Notes: generated by a model not told the origin, from the letters alone. A stretch of 23,486 nt of DNA from Collinsella aerofaciens (GCA_905213725.1 CAJMJM010000018.1:1-23486), one strand, 5' to 3'. Counted from the stretch's first letter, positions 6,828 through 13,785 are shown. Numbers and translations are program-made.

Positions 6828-8048
6828 CTAGTTCTCGCCCTCAAACATACCACCTGCAACGACTTCATACATATGCTCGAGCTCCAAGCGGTCCATTAAA
6901 AGCGGAACGGGGTACAGGGGATTGGCCTCGGCATCGGCATTCGCCGCCATCTGCGGAATGTCGGAGCGGCGAATGCCCGAGACATATTTGGGAATGTCCA
7001 AGGTAGCGTTCATTCGATCGACCCAATCGATAAAGGCCTCGGCCGCCAGGTTGTCCTGTGCGTTAGCCGGCGCGATACCAGCCATGCGGGCGAGGTCGGC
7101 GAGCTTAGGAGCAGCAGCTTCACCATAGGCGCGAAGCATGTGCGGCAGGATAATGGCATTGGCCAAACCGTGGGGAATCCCATAACGTCCGCCCAGACTG
7201 TGCGCGATGGCATGCACATATCCGACATAGGAGCGCGTAAAGGCAACACCCGCTTTATACGCTGCCGAAAGCATATTGCGGCGCGCCCGTATGTTGTCCC
7301 CACGCTCATAAGCATCGAGCAAATTGTCGTGGATGAGCAGCACCGCCTGACGCGCCATCTTGCGCGTATAGGGCGTGGTACTGCGCCCGATAAAGGCCTC
7401 GACAGCATGCGTTAGAGCATCCATGCCCGTTTGCCCCGTAATGGAGGCGGGCAGGCCGCGCGTAAACTCGGGGTCGTGCACCGCAAAGCGCGGGATAAGC
7501 ACAAAGTCGTTAATGGGGTACTTGTAGTGCGTCTCGTCATCGGTAATTACCGCTGCAAGCGTTACCTCACTTCCCGTGCCCGCCGTAGTTGGAACGGCGA
7601 TGAGCAACGGCAGGCGACGATGAATCCGCAGCAGGCCGCGCATCTTGTTGATGGGCTTGCTTGGCTGCGCGATGCGTGCGCCCACGCCCTTGGCACAGTC
7701 CATGGCCGATCCTCCGCCAAAGCCGATAATGGCCCGGCAGGCACTCTCTCGGTACAGGGACGCCGCTTCCTCCACGTTTGAGACCGTGGGGTTCGCACGC
7801 GTTTCGGCATAGACCGTAACGCCAATCCCCCTGGATGCGAGCGCCGTCTCGAGCGGTGCCGTGAGCCCCAGACGGGCAATGCCGGGATCCGTCACGATAA
7901 GGACCTTCTGGATCGAGCGCTTTTGAAGCACCGCGGGCACATCCTCGGCATGCTCTAAAATGCGCGGCTCGGTATAGGGCAGGATCGGCAATGCAATGCG
8001 AAAAACCGTCTGATATGTTCGGCACCAGGCACGACGGGCTAGATGCAT
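6828..8048 (-). CDS. Iron-containing alcohol dehydrogenase
   Basis: 406 aa, group III Fe-dependent ADH. GFGGGSAMDCAK (residues 109-120) is the nucleotide-binding GGGS-x2-D motif and PTTAGTGSEVT (153-163) the family signature. Metal ligands are visible as D210, H214 (MDALTHAVEAF), H279 (VHAIAHSLGGRYGIPHG) and H293. It reduces aldehydes or oxidises alcohols with NAD(P)H. The first 20 or so residues (MHLARRAWCRTYQTVFRIAL) are basic then hydrophobic and precede the usual family start near PILPYTEPRI; an internal start is possible, but AAGGAG stands 8 nt before this ATG, so I keep it. First gene of the ADH/ALDH operon, divergent from the rubrerythrin gene. Confidence 0.92.
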   Translation of the reverse strand: MHLARRAWCRTYQTVFRIALPILPYTEPRILEHAEDVPAVLQKRSIQKVLIVTDPGIARLGLTAPLETALASRGIGVTVYAETRANPTVSNVEEAASLYRESACRAIIGFGGGSAMDCAKGVGARIAQPSKPINKMRGLLRIHRRLPLLIAVPTTAGTGSEVTLAAVITDDETHYKYPINDFVLIPRFAVHDPEFTRGLPASITGQTGMDALTHAVEAFIGRSTTPYTRKMARQAVLLIHDNLLDAYERGDNIRARRNMLSAAYKAGVAFTRSYVGYVHAIAHSLGGRYGIPHGLANAIILPHMLRAYGEAAAPKLADLARMAGIAPANAQDNLAAEAFIDWVDRMNATLDIPKYVSGIRRSDIPQMAANADAEANPLYPVPLLMDRLELEHMYEVVAGGMFEGEN

Positions 8049-8065
8049 AAAGGAAACTCCTTCAT

Positions 8066-8083
8066 TTGTTGATAGGTCAACAT
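8066..8083 (-). promoter_or_regulatory. Rex-like operator 1
   Basis: TTGTTGA-TAGG-TCAACAT on the plus strand; the core TGTTGA-N4-TCAACA is a perfect 16-bp inverted repeat. It matches 11 of 14 fixed positions of the clostridial-type Rex motif TTGTTAA-N4-TTAACAA. It lies just upstream of the ADH ribosome binding site, where a bound repressor would block the operon. The Rex assignment is inference. Confidence 0.4.
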
Positions 8084-8129
8084 TTGCTCGACCGATTGTA
8101 CTCAGCGGCGTCCGTATATGACTTGCAAA

Positions 8130-8147
8130 CCGTTAATCAATCAACAT
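8130..8147 (-). promoter_or_regulatory. Rex-like operator 2, overlapping a possible ADH -35
   Basis: On the minus strand ATGTTGA-TTGA-TTAACGG, with the same TGTTGA-N4-T(T/C)AAC core and spacing as operator 1; 10 of 14 positions match the motif. Centres of the two sites are 64 bp apart, about six helical turns. TTGATT inside it, with TATACG 16 nt downstream, could form a weak ADH promoter. Confidence 0.35.
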
Positions 8148-8192
8148 CTTCATATCTCAAAATTGTTTTATTAAAAATCATTCCTAATAGGC

Positions 8193-8220
8193 TTCACATT
8201 TGGTTGCATTTATGGATAAT
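8193..8220 (+). promoter_or_regulatory. Probable promoter of the reverse rubrerythrin gene
   Basis: TTCACA (8193-8198), 16-nt spacer, GATAAT (8215-8220); each hexamer is one base off consensus. It lies in an A/T-rich tract and gives a leader of about 78 nt. An imperfect palindrome, TATTA-N11-TAATA (8169-8189), sits at the upstream edge and could bind a regulator. Confidence 0.5.
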
Positions 8221-8304
8221 AGAACTCGTCAAGACGCACGTCCGGAGAGGGCCCTTACGGGACCGGGCGAGCGCACAATCGCCATCGATCGAAAGGATCG
8301 AATC

Positions 8305-8865
8305 ATGAAGTTTGTTTGCCCCGTTTGCGGTTATGTGGAAGAGTTCGACGGCGATCAGCTGCCCGAGGACTTCAAGTGCCCCCAGTGCGGCGTTCCCGGT
8401 TCTCGTTTCCTGAAGCAGGAGGAGGGCCAGCTCGAGTGGGCTGCCGAGCACGTCGTGGGCGTCGCCAAGATGGAGGGCGTCTCTGAGGACATCGTTGCCG
8501 ACCTGCGCGCCAACTTTGAGGGTGAGTGCTCCGAGGTCGGTATGTACCTGGCCATGGCTCGCGTCGCTCATCGCGAGGGCTATCCCGAGATCGGCCTGTA
8601 CTGGGAGAAGGCTGCCCACGAGGAGGCCGAGCACGCCGCCAAGTTCGCTGAGCTCCTGGGCGAGGTCGTGACCGACTCCACCAAGAAGAACCTCGAGATG
8701 CGCGTTGAGGCCGAGAACGGCGCCACCGCCGGAAAGACTGATCTTGCCAAGCGCGCCAAGGCCGCTGGCCTCGATGCCATCCACGATACCGTGCACGAGA
8801 TGGCTCGCGACGAGGCTCGTCACGGCAAGGCTTTCGCCGGCCTGCTCAAGCGCTACTTTGGCTAA
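8305..8865 (+). CDS. Reverse rubrerythrin (N-terminal rubredoxin, C-terminal ferritin-like domain)
   Basis: 186 aa from the ATG preceded by AAAGGA at 7 nt; earlier in-frame starts lack a ribosome binding site and family similarity. Residues 1-35 form a rubredoxin-type Fe(Cys)4 site, C5-x2-C8 and C25-x2-C28 (CPVCGY, CPQCGV). The rest is a four-helix di-iron domain with carboxylate/His ligands visible in FEGECSE (72-77), E107xxH110 (HEEAEH), NLEMRVEAE and DE170ARH173. Classical rubrerythrin has the opposite domain order. Known members (Clostridium acetobutylicum) act as NADH-linked peroxidase/oxidase components that protect anaerobes from H2O2 and O2. Cytoplasmic, single-gene unit with its own terminator. 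Codon use is highly biased (GAG, GCC, AAG), suggesting high expression. Confidence 0.93.
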   Translation: MKFVCPVCGYVEEFDGDQLPEDFKCPQCGVPGSRFLKQEEGQLEWAAEHVVGVAKMEGVSEDIVADLRANFEGECSEVGMYLAMARVAHREGYPEIGLYWEKAAHEEAEHAAKFAELLGEVVTDSTKKNLEMRVEAENGATAGKTDLAKRAKAAGLDAIHDTVHEMARDEARHGKAFAGLLKRYFG

Positions 8866-8899
8866 GCCAACCGCTTGAGACATAACCTCTAGCTCGATG

Positions 8900-8930
8900 A
8901 GGCCCGGACCGTATTGGTTCGGGCCTTTTT
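8900..8930 (+). terminator. Terminator of the rubrerythrin gene
   Basis: AGGCCCGGACC (8900-8910), loop GTATT, GGTTCGGGCCT (8916-8926), then TTTT. The 11-bp stem contains one G-T wobble. Clear rho-independent terminator 35 nt after the stop. Confidence 0.9.
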
Positions 8931-8996
8931 CGTGCCTCACAAACTTGTTAACTACCTGAAATAGGACCGCCTTCGGCATAGGTTTCTCGTCAAAAA

Positions 8997-9119
8997 CTAA
9001 GTGAGTAGACTTTTTGGAACTTGCCGAGCAGACCATCCGTATTGCTTTATAAAGTCGCAGGGAAATGACTTGTTTCAAAACGGCCTGGTCGCCATCAAGC
9101 CAAAAGTCTACTCACTTAG
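8997..9119 (-). repeat. 119-bp inverted-end element, copy 1 (downstream copy)
   Basis: The core is 8999-9117, bounded by AAGTGAGTAGACTTTT and its exact reverse complement AAAAGTCTACTCACTT; in this copy the match extends outward by CT/AG. It aligns without gaps to copy 2 (10419-10537) at 94 of 119 positions. It overlaps the 3' end of the 9108 gene and supplies its stop codon. No transposase is inside. Both copies have the same orientation, immediately 3' of a minus-strand gene. It is a MITE-like or structured-RNA element. Confidence 0.85.
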
Positions 9120-10235
9120 AACCGCAGCCGTCCACGATCGAACTGTTTTGTGTCTAACGGGCATCTTTCCGTCAATTACTCCCAATTTTGTCCAGTCAAC
9201 GAATAGTTCAGACCGAAGTAATGTCTCAGCCCTTTGCTCATCTGAGCTTTTATCGCGATATTCAGCATCGAGCATCCTGCATACGGTCTTAACGATCGCG
9301 CGGAATCTACCCTCATCGGATATCTGTCTGTGTGGCAGGAGAAGTACATCGTAGCCCATGGCCTGAAGGGCCGTCATGCGGTCAGCGTCACGCAAGCCAT
9401 CCCCTGCGCGTCCGTGCGAGGCCTTTCCCTGACATTCAATGGCCACCTGTCGCCTACCGTCCGGTGAAGAAAGAAGTAGGTCGATATATACACGGGACTT
9501 TCCCACAATCGCTCGAGCACTTGTGTTTAGCATCACTTCTACATTAAGCTCTATGCCGCAAAAACCTTCGCCTCCCAGGGATCGCGGCAGTGCAAGTAGC
9601 AAATACGCCTCGACCTCAAAAGGCGACGCGGCACCCAATGGAACGAGTTGCGATACCGCCATAAATCTATTGCCGTAACGCATCCCACAAACATCTGAAC
9701 AAAAACGGTCAAGGTCTCCGCCCAAAACCAAAGCGTCTCGACGCCATAAATTTGAGGCGGTGCCGTCCTCGGACGGGCAGCGCGCCCAACCGAACGTTGT
9801 CGAAATCGCACCCGAATCAATTGCACGCGAAAGCTCCGTCTCAAGTAACGCCGGCAGGGCACACACCGCAAACAAGCCACACATCTCCGCCAATACCAAA
9901 AGAAGCTGAAGATCCGTCAGATGCCGTGACATGATGAATGCCGTCAGTAGAGGAGACGTAATCAAAAATCCATGCTCCGTTTCCAGCACGGATTCCCTGG
10001 GGAGCTCACCAAGAAACAGCCGCTGCCTAATGCTGGCAGGACAAGTCCGTTTGTTTCTCGTCCGAACCAATGTATGCAACGGAAAACCGAGCGCGACCGC
10101 AGCCGTCGGGTTGCGGGCGAGATCATATCGCTGCCGGTCTTCTTCCGGTCGTGGAAGCGGCGGACACAAAGCGCGGACTTGAGGAGGCAAACGCCAGTAC
10201 CTAAAAGCCGATATGTCACAAAGTAGATCCTTCAT
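9108..10235 (-). CDS. Accessory protein with AbiEi-like middle region and Vsr/DUF559-like PD-(D/E)XK C-terminal domain
   Basis: 375 aa from ATG 10235; a GTG at 10241 would add two residues. Neither start has a visible Shine-Dalgarno. Numbering from the GTG: the block HGFLITSPLLTAFIMSRHL (90-108), followed by an L-rich helix, resembles the 'V(T)SP..T..ma' block of AbiEi-type antitoxins and actinobacterial DUF559 proteins. Then YID254LLL, AIE269CQG, H276 and D285-x-D-R288MTALQAMGYDVLLL (285-302) fit the Vsr/DUF559 nuclease layout (D..., E-x2-G-x3-H, D-x2-R-x3-L-x3-G-x2-V). Function is unproven; a defence or nuclease role is inference. The gene is visibly less GC-rich than its neighbours and lies between two direct element copies, suggesting horizontal gain. 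Its last residues VLSE and stop lie inside element copy 1. Confidence 0.7.
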   Translation of the reverse strand: MKDLLCDISAFRYWRLPPQVRALCPPLPRPEEDRQRYDLARNPTAAVALGFPLHTLVRTRNKRTCPASIRQRLFLGELPRESVLETEHGFLITSPLLTAFIMSRHLTDLQLLLVLAEMCGLFAVCALPALLETELSRAIDSGAISTTFGWARCPSEDGTASNLWRRDALVLGGDLDRFCSDVCGMRYGNRFMAVSQLVPLGAASPFEVEAYLLLALPRSLGGEGFCGIELNVEVMLNTSARAIVGKSRVYIDLLLSSPDGRRQVAIECQGKASHGRAGDGLRDADRMTALQAMGYDVLLLPHRQISDEGRFRAIVKTVCRMLDAEYRDKSSDEQRAETLLRSELFVDWTKLGVIDGKMPVRHKTVRSWTAAVLSE

Positions 10236-10292
10236 AGGCACAGGAGAACACGAATTTCAACCCAGTCAGTCACGCATTGGCGCGAACGCACC

Positions 10293-10393
10293 AAAAATGG
10301 CGCCGAACGGACTGCCAAGTTTTCAACAGCCCTCCCAAACTGGCCAAAAGCTTGTCGAGAGCTGGACGAAGCCCTGTTGAAAACCCCATTTTT
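10293..10393. repeat. Nested inverted repeat upstream of the nuclease-like gene
   Basis: Inner arms GTTTTCAACAG (10319-10329) and CTGTTGAAAAC (10374-10384) are perfect 11-bp complements around a 44-nt loop. Outer arms AAAAATGG (10293-10300) and CCATTTTT (10386-10393) are also complementary. On the plus strand it ends in a seven-T run, so it could act as a terminator in that direction; on the minus strand it would lie in the leader of the 10235 gene. Together with element copy 2 it fills the 296 nt between that gene and pdxR. No small gene is convincing here. Confidence 0.6.
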
Positions 10394-10418
10394 TTCTCAT
10401 GCAGAAGCTTTACGCGGC

Positions 10419-10539
10419 AAGTGAGTAGACTTTTTTGAACATTCCGAGCAGGCCGGTCTTCCTGCTTTTCAAAACCGCAGGTAGATAGCTTGTTACAAAA
10501 CTGCCTGGTCGCCAAAGTGCTAAAAGTCTACTCACTTAG
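10419..10539 (-). repeat. 119-bp inverted-end element, copy 2 (at the pdxR 3' end)
   Basis: The core is 10419-10537, with the same perfect 16-bp ends as copy 1, in direct orientation, 1,420 bp away. The right end continues with TAG, as in copy 1. The interior differs at 25 positions but has no length change. It supplies the TGA stop of pdxR. The inner block CCTGC-N11-GCAGG could form a stem in this copy only. Confidence 0.85.
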
Positions 10540-11968
10540 ATTGCAGAGTGCCCCCCATTAGCTGCAATTCCAAGGTAGTTAGTACTTTTGGACTCAGGTC
10601 GTCATACTGGACAAGAATATGAGTTGAGTTTTCAGGGGCAGATGCGCCATCGGCACACCAAAAACAGTCACCGATATCGATAAAAGGGATGCTCGAGCGC
10701 GTGAGGGCCCGTGCAATAGTGCTTCCGCCCGTTCCACGCTCCGCAACCACGGTACAGTAAAGGCCCGCGTCTGCATGCTCGATCGAGACCTCCCCTGCCG
10801 GAAATGCCTTCCGTACAAGCGCCATCAGGCCATCACGCGCCTCACGAGCACGAACGCGCACGCGGTTCACATGTCGCTCGTAATCACCCGATTCCAGCAA
10901 ACGAGCCAAAGCGACCTGGTCAACAGAACTCACCGACGAGGCGTAAAAACCAAGGTTGCGCCTAAACCGCTCCATTAGCTCATCGGGCAGCACCATGTAC
11001 GCTAGACGCAACGCCGATGACAGGCTCTTCGAAAACGTGTTGGTGTAGATAACCGACTGGGAGGCATCGATCGACGCGAGCGCGGGAATTGGCTTGCCGG
11101 CAAGGCGAAACTCACAATCAAAGTCATCTTCGATGAGGTACCGACCTGGTCGCTCGGCGGCCCAGCTCAGCAGCGCATAGCGACGCGCAATGCTCGTCAC
11201 AAGACCGGTGGGATACTGATGGGACGGCATAAGGTGAAGGACATCGGTCCCAGTTTTCTGCAGAGCGCTCAGGTCCACGCCGTCGTCATCCAACGGGATA
11301 TGTCGTACTTGGCAGCCCATAGCCTGATAGATGCGCGTCAGGCGCAAATAGCCCGGATCCTCAACGGCATACACCTTGTCCGCGCCAAGCAGCTGAACCA
11401 ACATGGTATCGAGCAGCTGGGCGCCCGCACCGATAACAATGTTGTCGGGGTCGACATTCATACCCCTCGTCCCGCGCAGATGATGAGCAATTGCGCATCG
11501 TAGCCGAACGGTGCCCTGTACCGGTGCGGGCGAAAAGATCTCGCGCTCGTCTTCGGATGCCAGCGTCGCCCGCAGTGCGCTTTGCCAAAGCCGCGCCGCC
11601 TCCAAAGCGGAAAGAGAAAGTGCGTCGAATTGCTCGACCCGCCCGCGGACATCATGCGCGCTGGGGTCCACAGAGACGGCATCTCGGTCGATGCCCTCCG
11701 AAGCCAAAGGCAAAACCGGTGCATCCGGAAGCTCGCAAGCGTAGTAGCCACGCCGCGGCTTTGAGCAAATATAGCCCTCGGCAAGTAGCTGGCTATATGC
11801 ATTCTCGATAGTAATGACACTGATTCCCAGATGACTGGCAAAGGCGCGCTTAGACGGCAAATGCTCCCCCGCCACAATGCGTCCAGCTACGATATCATCT
11901 CGAATTTGCTGGTAAACATACTCATAGAGCGATGCTTCGCCGCGTTTTTCCAAATTGTAGTCAAGCAT
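10532..11968 (-). CDS. pdxR: MocR/GntR-family PLP-binding regulator of vitamin B6 synthesis
   Basis: 478 aa. I chose ATG 11968, with AGGTGG about 7 nt upstream; a TTG at 12001 would add 11 residues. Residues about 10-80 form a GntR winged helix (LYEYVYQQIRDDIVAGRIVAGEHLPSKR split over two helices, then LGISVITIENAYSQLLAEGY). From about 110 on there is a fold-type I aminotransferase domain: the EDDFDCEFR block and the PLP-lysine in NTFSK314SLSSALRLAYM. Divergent orientation to pdxST is the classical PdxR arrangement; PdxR activates pdxST when PLP is low and represses itself (family knowledge). The last residues (LQSK) and the TGA stop lie inside the repeat element at 10419-10539, so the C-terminus may have been altered by element insertion. 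Confidence 0.9.
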   Translation of the reverse strand: MLDYNLEKRGEASLYEYVYQQIRDDIVAGRIVAGEHLPSKRAFASHLGISVITIENAYSQLLAEGYICSKPRRGYYACELPDAPVLPLASEGIDRDAVSVDPSAHDVRGRVEQFDALSLSALEAARLWQSALRATLASEDEREIFSPAPVQGTVRLRCAIAHHLRGTRGMNVDPDNIVIGAGAQLLDTMLVQLLGADKVYAVEDPGYLRLTRIYQAMGCQVRHIPLDDDGVDLSALQKTGTDVLHLMPSHQYPTGLVTSIARRYALLSWAAERPGRYLIEDDFDCEFRLAGKPIPALASIDASQSVIYTNTFSKSLSSALRLAYMVLPDELMERFRRNLGFYASSVSSVDQVALARLLESGDYERHVNRVRVRAREARDGLMALVRKAFPAGEVSIEHADAGLYCTVVAERGTGGSTIARALTRSSIPFIDIGDCFWCADGASAPENSTHILVQYDDLSPKVLTTLELQLMGGTLQSK

Positions 11969-11979
11969 GAGTTTGCCAC

Positions 11980-12023
11980 CTGATCTTATCGAGCTGTTCA
12001 ATCTGGTATTAGTCTGACCTTAT
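11980..12023. promoter_or_regulatory. pdxR-pdxS divergent control region with direct repeats
   Basis: CTGATCTTAT (11980-11989) and CTGACCTTAT (12014-12023) are direct repeats with one difference; a looser third copy, CTGGTATTAG, lies at 12003-12012. MocR regulators typically bind direct repeats. The adjoining A/T-rich TATTATTATC (12021-12030) can provide -10 elements for either direction. Assignment to PdxR is inference. Confidence 0.35.
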
Positions 12024-12113
12024 TATTATCTCGAAAACTGAGTATTTCGCCATACCCAGCTCCCAGATAGGATGTTCCGTCAAGCAATGCACATGCCAAC
12101 CAAGGGAGCAACC

Positions 12114-13004
12114 ATGCCAGAACAGACCAGCAAGGCCGATCGCGTCAAACTCAATCGCGAGCTCGCGCAGATGCTCAAGGGCGGCGTCATCATGGACGTC
12201 ACCACGCCCGAGCAGGCACGCGTCGCCGAAGAGGCGGGCGCCTGCGCCGTCATGGCACTCGAGCGCATTCCGGCCGACATCCGTGCCGCAGGCGGCGTCT
12301 CGCGCATGAGCGACCCCAAGATGATCAAGGGCATCCAGGAGGCCGTCTCCATCCCCGTCATGGCCAAGTGCCGCATCGGTCACATCGTCGAGGCGCAGGT
12401 CCTTCAGGCCATCGAGATCGACTACATCGATGAGTCCGAGGTTCTCTCCCCTGCCGATGACGTCTATCACATCGACAAGACCCAGTTTGACGTGCCGTTT
12501 GTCTGCGGCGCCCGCGATCTGGGCGAGGCGCTGCGCCGTGTTGCCGAGGGCGCCACGATGATCCGCACCAAGGGCGAGCCGGGCACGGGCGACGTCGTCC
12601 AGGCTGTACGCCACATGCGCAAGATCCAAAAGCAGATCCGTGACGTTGTTGCTCTGCGCGACGACGAGCTCTTTGAGGCAGCCAAGCAACTGCAGGTTCC
12701 GGTCGAGCTGGTGCGCGAGGTCCATGCCACGGGCAAGCTTCCCGTTGTGAACTTTGCCGCCGGCGGCGTAGCGACCCCTGCCGACGCCGCGCTGATGATG
12801 CAACTGGGCGCCGAGGGCGTCTTTGTCGGCTCGGGCATCTTTAAGAGCGGCGACCCCGCCAAGCGCGCCGCCGCCATCGTCAAGGCCGTGGCAAACTTCA
12901 CCGATGCCAAGCTCATCGCCGAGCTTTCGGAGGACCTGGGCGAGGCCATGGTGGGCATCAACGCCGACGAGATCGAAATCATCATGGAGGAGCGCGGACG
13001 CTAG
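12114..13004 (+). CDS. pdxS: Pyridoxal 5'-phosphate synthase, synthase subunit
   Basis: 296 aa from the ATG preceded by AAGGGAG; an in-frame ATG 14 codons earlier lacks a comparable ribosome binding site and extends past the normal family start. PdxS condenses ribose 5-phosphate, glyceraldehyde 3-phosphate and ammonia into PLP in a (beta/alpha)8 barrel dodecamer. Key residues are present: D28 (VIMDVTTPEQA), the Schiff-base lysines K85 (VMAKCRIGH) and K153 (RTKGEPGTGDVVQAV), and the phosphate loop GGVATPADAALMMQLG. The C-terminal EERGR is typical. It lies 20 nt upstream of pdxT and is clearly co-transcribed, under probable PdxR control. Confidence 0.98.
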   Translation: MPEQTSKADRVKLNRELAQMLKGGVIMDVTTPEQARVAEEAGACAVMALERIPADIRAAGGVSRMSDPKMIKGIQEAVSIPVMAKCRIGHIVEAQVLQAIEIDYIDESEVLSPADDVYHIDKTQFDVPFVCGARDLGEALRRVAEGATMIRTKGEPGTGDVVQAVRHMRKIQKQIRDVVALRDDELFEAAKQLQVPVELVREVHATGKLPVVNFAAGGVATPADAALMMQLGAEGVFVGSGIFKSGDPAKRAAAIVKAVANFTDAKLIAELSEDLGEAMVGINADEIEIIMEERGR

Positions 13005-13024
13005 TCCGGCAGAAAGGATCGCAC

Positions 13025-13612
13025 ATGAGCGATTATGCAGACCAAACGGTCGCCGTGCTGGCGGTCCAAGGCGCATTTGCCGAGCACGAGGCAAGACTAT
13101 CCGAGCTGGGCGCGCGCTGTATTGAGCTGAGGCAGGCGGCTGATTTGAAGCAGGACTTTGACCGTCTGGTACTTCCCGGCGGCGAGTCTACCGTTCAAGG
13201 GAAGCTGCTTGATGAGTTGGGCATGCTCAAGGAGCTTCGTGCCCGTATCGCTGAAGGCATGCCCGTCCTGGGCACCTGCGCCGGCCTGATTCTACTGGCT
13301 CACGATCTTGCCGCCCATGACGATAAGGGCACGCCGCGTTTGGCAACCATGGATGTACTTGTCGAGCGCAATGCCTACGGCAGGCAGCTCGGCAGCTTTC
13401 GAACCAAGGGGCAGGTAGCCGGCATCGACGGTGAAGTGCCGCTGACGTTTATCCGCGCGCCCCGCATCGTCGAGGTCCGCGGCGATGCCAAGGCCTTAGC
13501 GAAAGTCGACGGCCGTATCGTCGCCGCCCGTCAGGGCAACCAGCTCGGCGTAACCTTCCATCCTGAACTCGATGAAGACATCCGCCTCCACGAACTGTTC
13601 CTACAAATGTAG
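13025..13612 (+). CDS. pdxT: Pyridoxal 5'-phosphate synthase, glutaminase subunit
   Basis: 195 aa, class I glutamine amidotransferase that feeds ammonia to PdxS. Visible features: VLAVQGAFAEHEARL at the N-terminus (interface helix), PGGEST (51-56, oxyanion region), GTC85AGL (nucleophile) and the H179-P-E181 pair in VTFHPEL completing the Cys-His-Glu triad. The length is normal. ATG with AAAGGA about 7 nt upstream, 20 nt after the pdxS stop. Followed by a long palindrome that can terminate the operon. Confidence 0.97.
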   Translation: MSDYADQTVAVLAVQGAFAEHEARLSELGARCIELRQAADLKQDFDRLVLPGGESTVQGKLLDELGMLKELRARIAEGMPVLGTCAGLILLAHDLAAHDDKGTPRLATMDVLVERNAYGRQLGSFRTKGQVAGIDGEVPLTFIRAPRIVEVRGDAKALAKVDGRIVAARQGNQLGVTFHPELDEDIRLHELFLQM

Positions 13613-13632
13613 GCATCGAACTCAACAAACGA

Positions 13633-13702
13633 AACGAGAGTGGATAATCTCCCACTTTAAGCTTGGATGCAGGCTCAAACCGGGAGATCATCCACTCTTG
13701 TT
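13633..13702 (+). terminator. Long palindrome after pdxT, probable terminator
   Basis: AGAGTGGATAATCTCCC (13637-13653) pairs with GGGAGATCATCCACTCT (13682-13698) with a single mismatch; four further pairs extend the arms to 13633 and 13702. The right arm runs into TTGTTCTAT, a weak T-rich tail. The 28-nt loop is long for a plain terminator, so this may be a dispersed palindromic repeat doubling as one. Confidence 0.55.
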
Positions 13703-13707
13703 CTATG

Positions 13708-13785
13708 TAGTCGTTTAAGAACGTCCCCAATGACTACAAGGAGTGTCCCAAGCTGCCGGCAGAAAAGGAACGTCCCTAACTGCCG
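13708..13785. repeat. Cluster of short palindromes and GTCCC repeats
   Basis: The middle of the 355-nt gene-free stretch 13613-13967. GTAGTCGTT (13708-13716) pairs with AATGACTAC (13729-13737) with one wobble; CTGCCGGCAG (13753-13762) is a perfect palindrome. Three related phrases recur: AACGTCCCCAATGAC, TGTCCCAAGCTGCC and AACGTCCCTAACTGCC. I recall similar text as dispersed spacers in Collinsella genomes. No reading frame here looks real. Confidence 0.5.

Noticed and set aside
8194..9078. 294-codon minus-strand frame
   Set aside because: Antisense of the rubrerythrin gene and runs through its terminator.
10270..10515. 81-codon minus-strand frame between the nuclease-like gene and pdxR
   Set aside because: Made of the nested inverted repeat and element copy 2; no ribosome binding site or sensible composition.
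8997..10539. Composite transposon flanked by insertion sequences
   Set aside because: The flanking elements are only about 120 bp, contain no transposase frame, and no target-site duplication could be recognised; kept only as a MITE-like or RNA element pair.
12009..13094. 361-codon open frame on the minus strand
   Set aside because: Antisense of pdxS, whose catalytic residues are fully conserved.
13025..13612. hisH or another class I amidotransferase instead of pdxT
   Set aside because: PGGEST, the N-terminal interface helix and adjacency to pdxS make PdxT clear.
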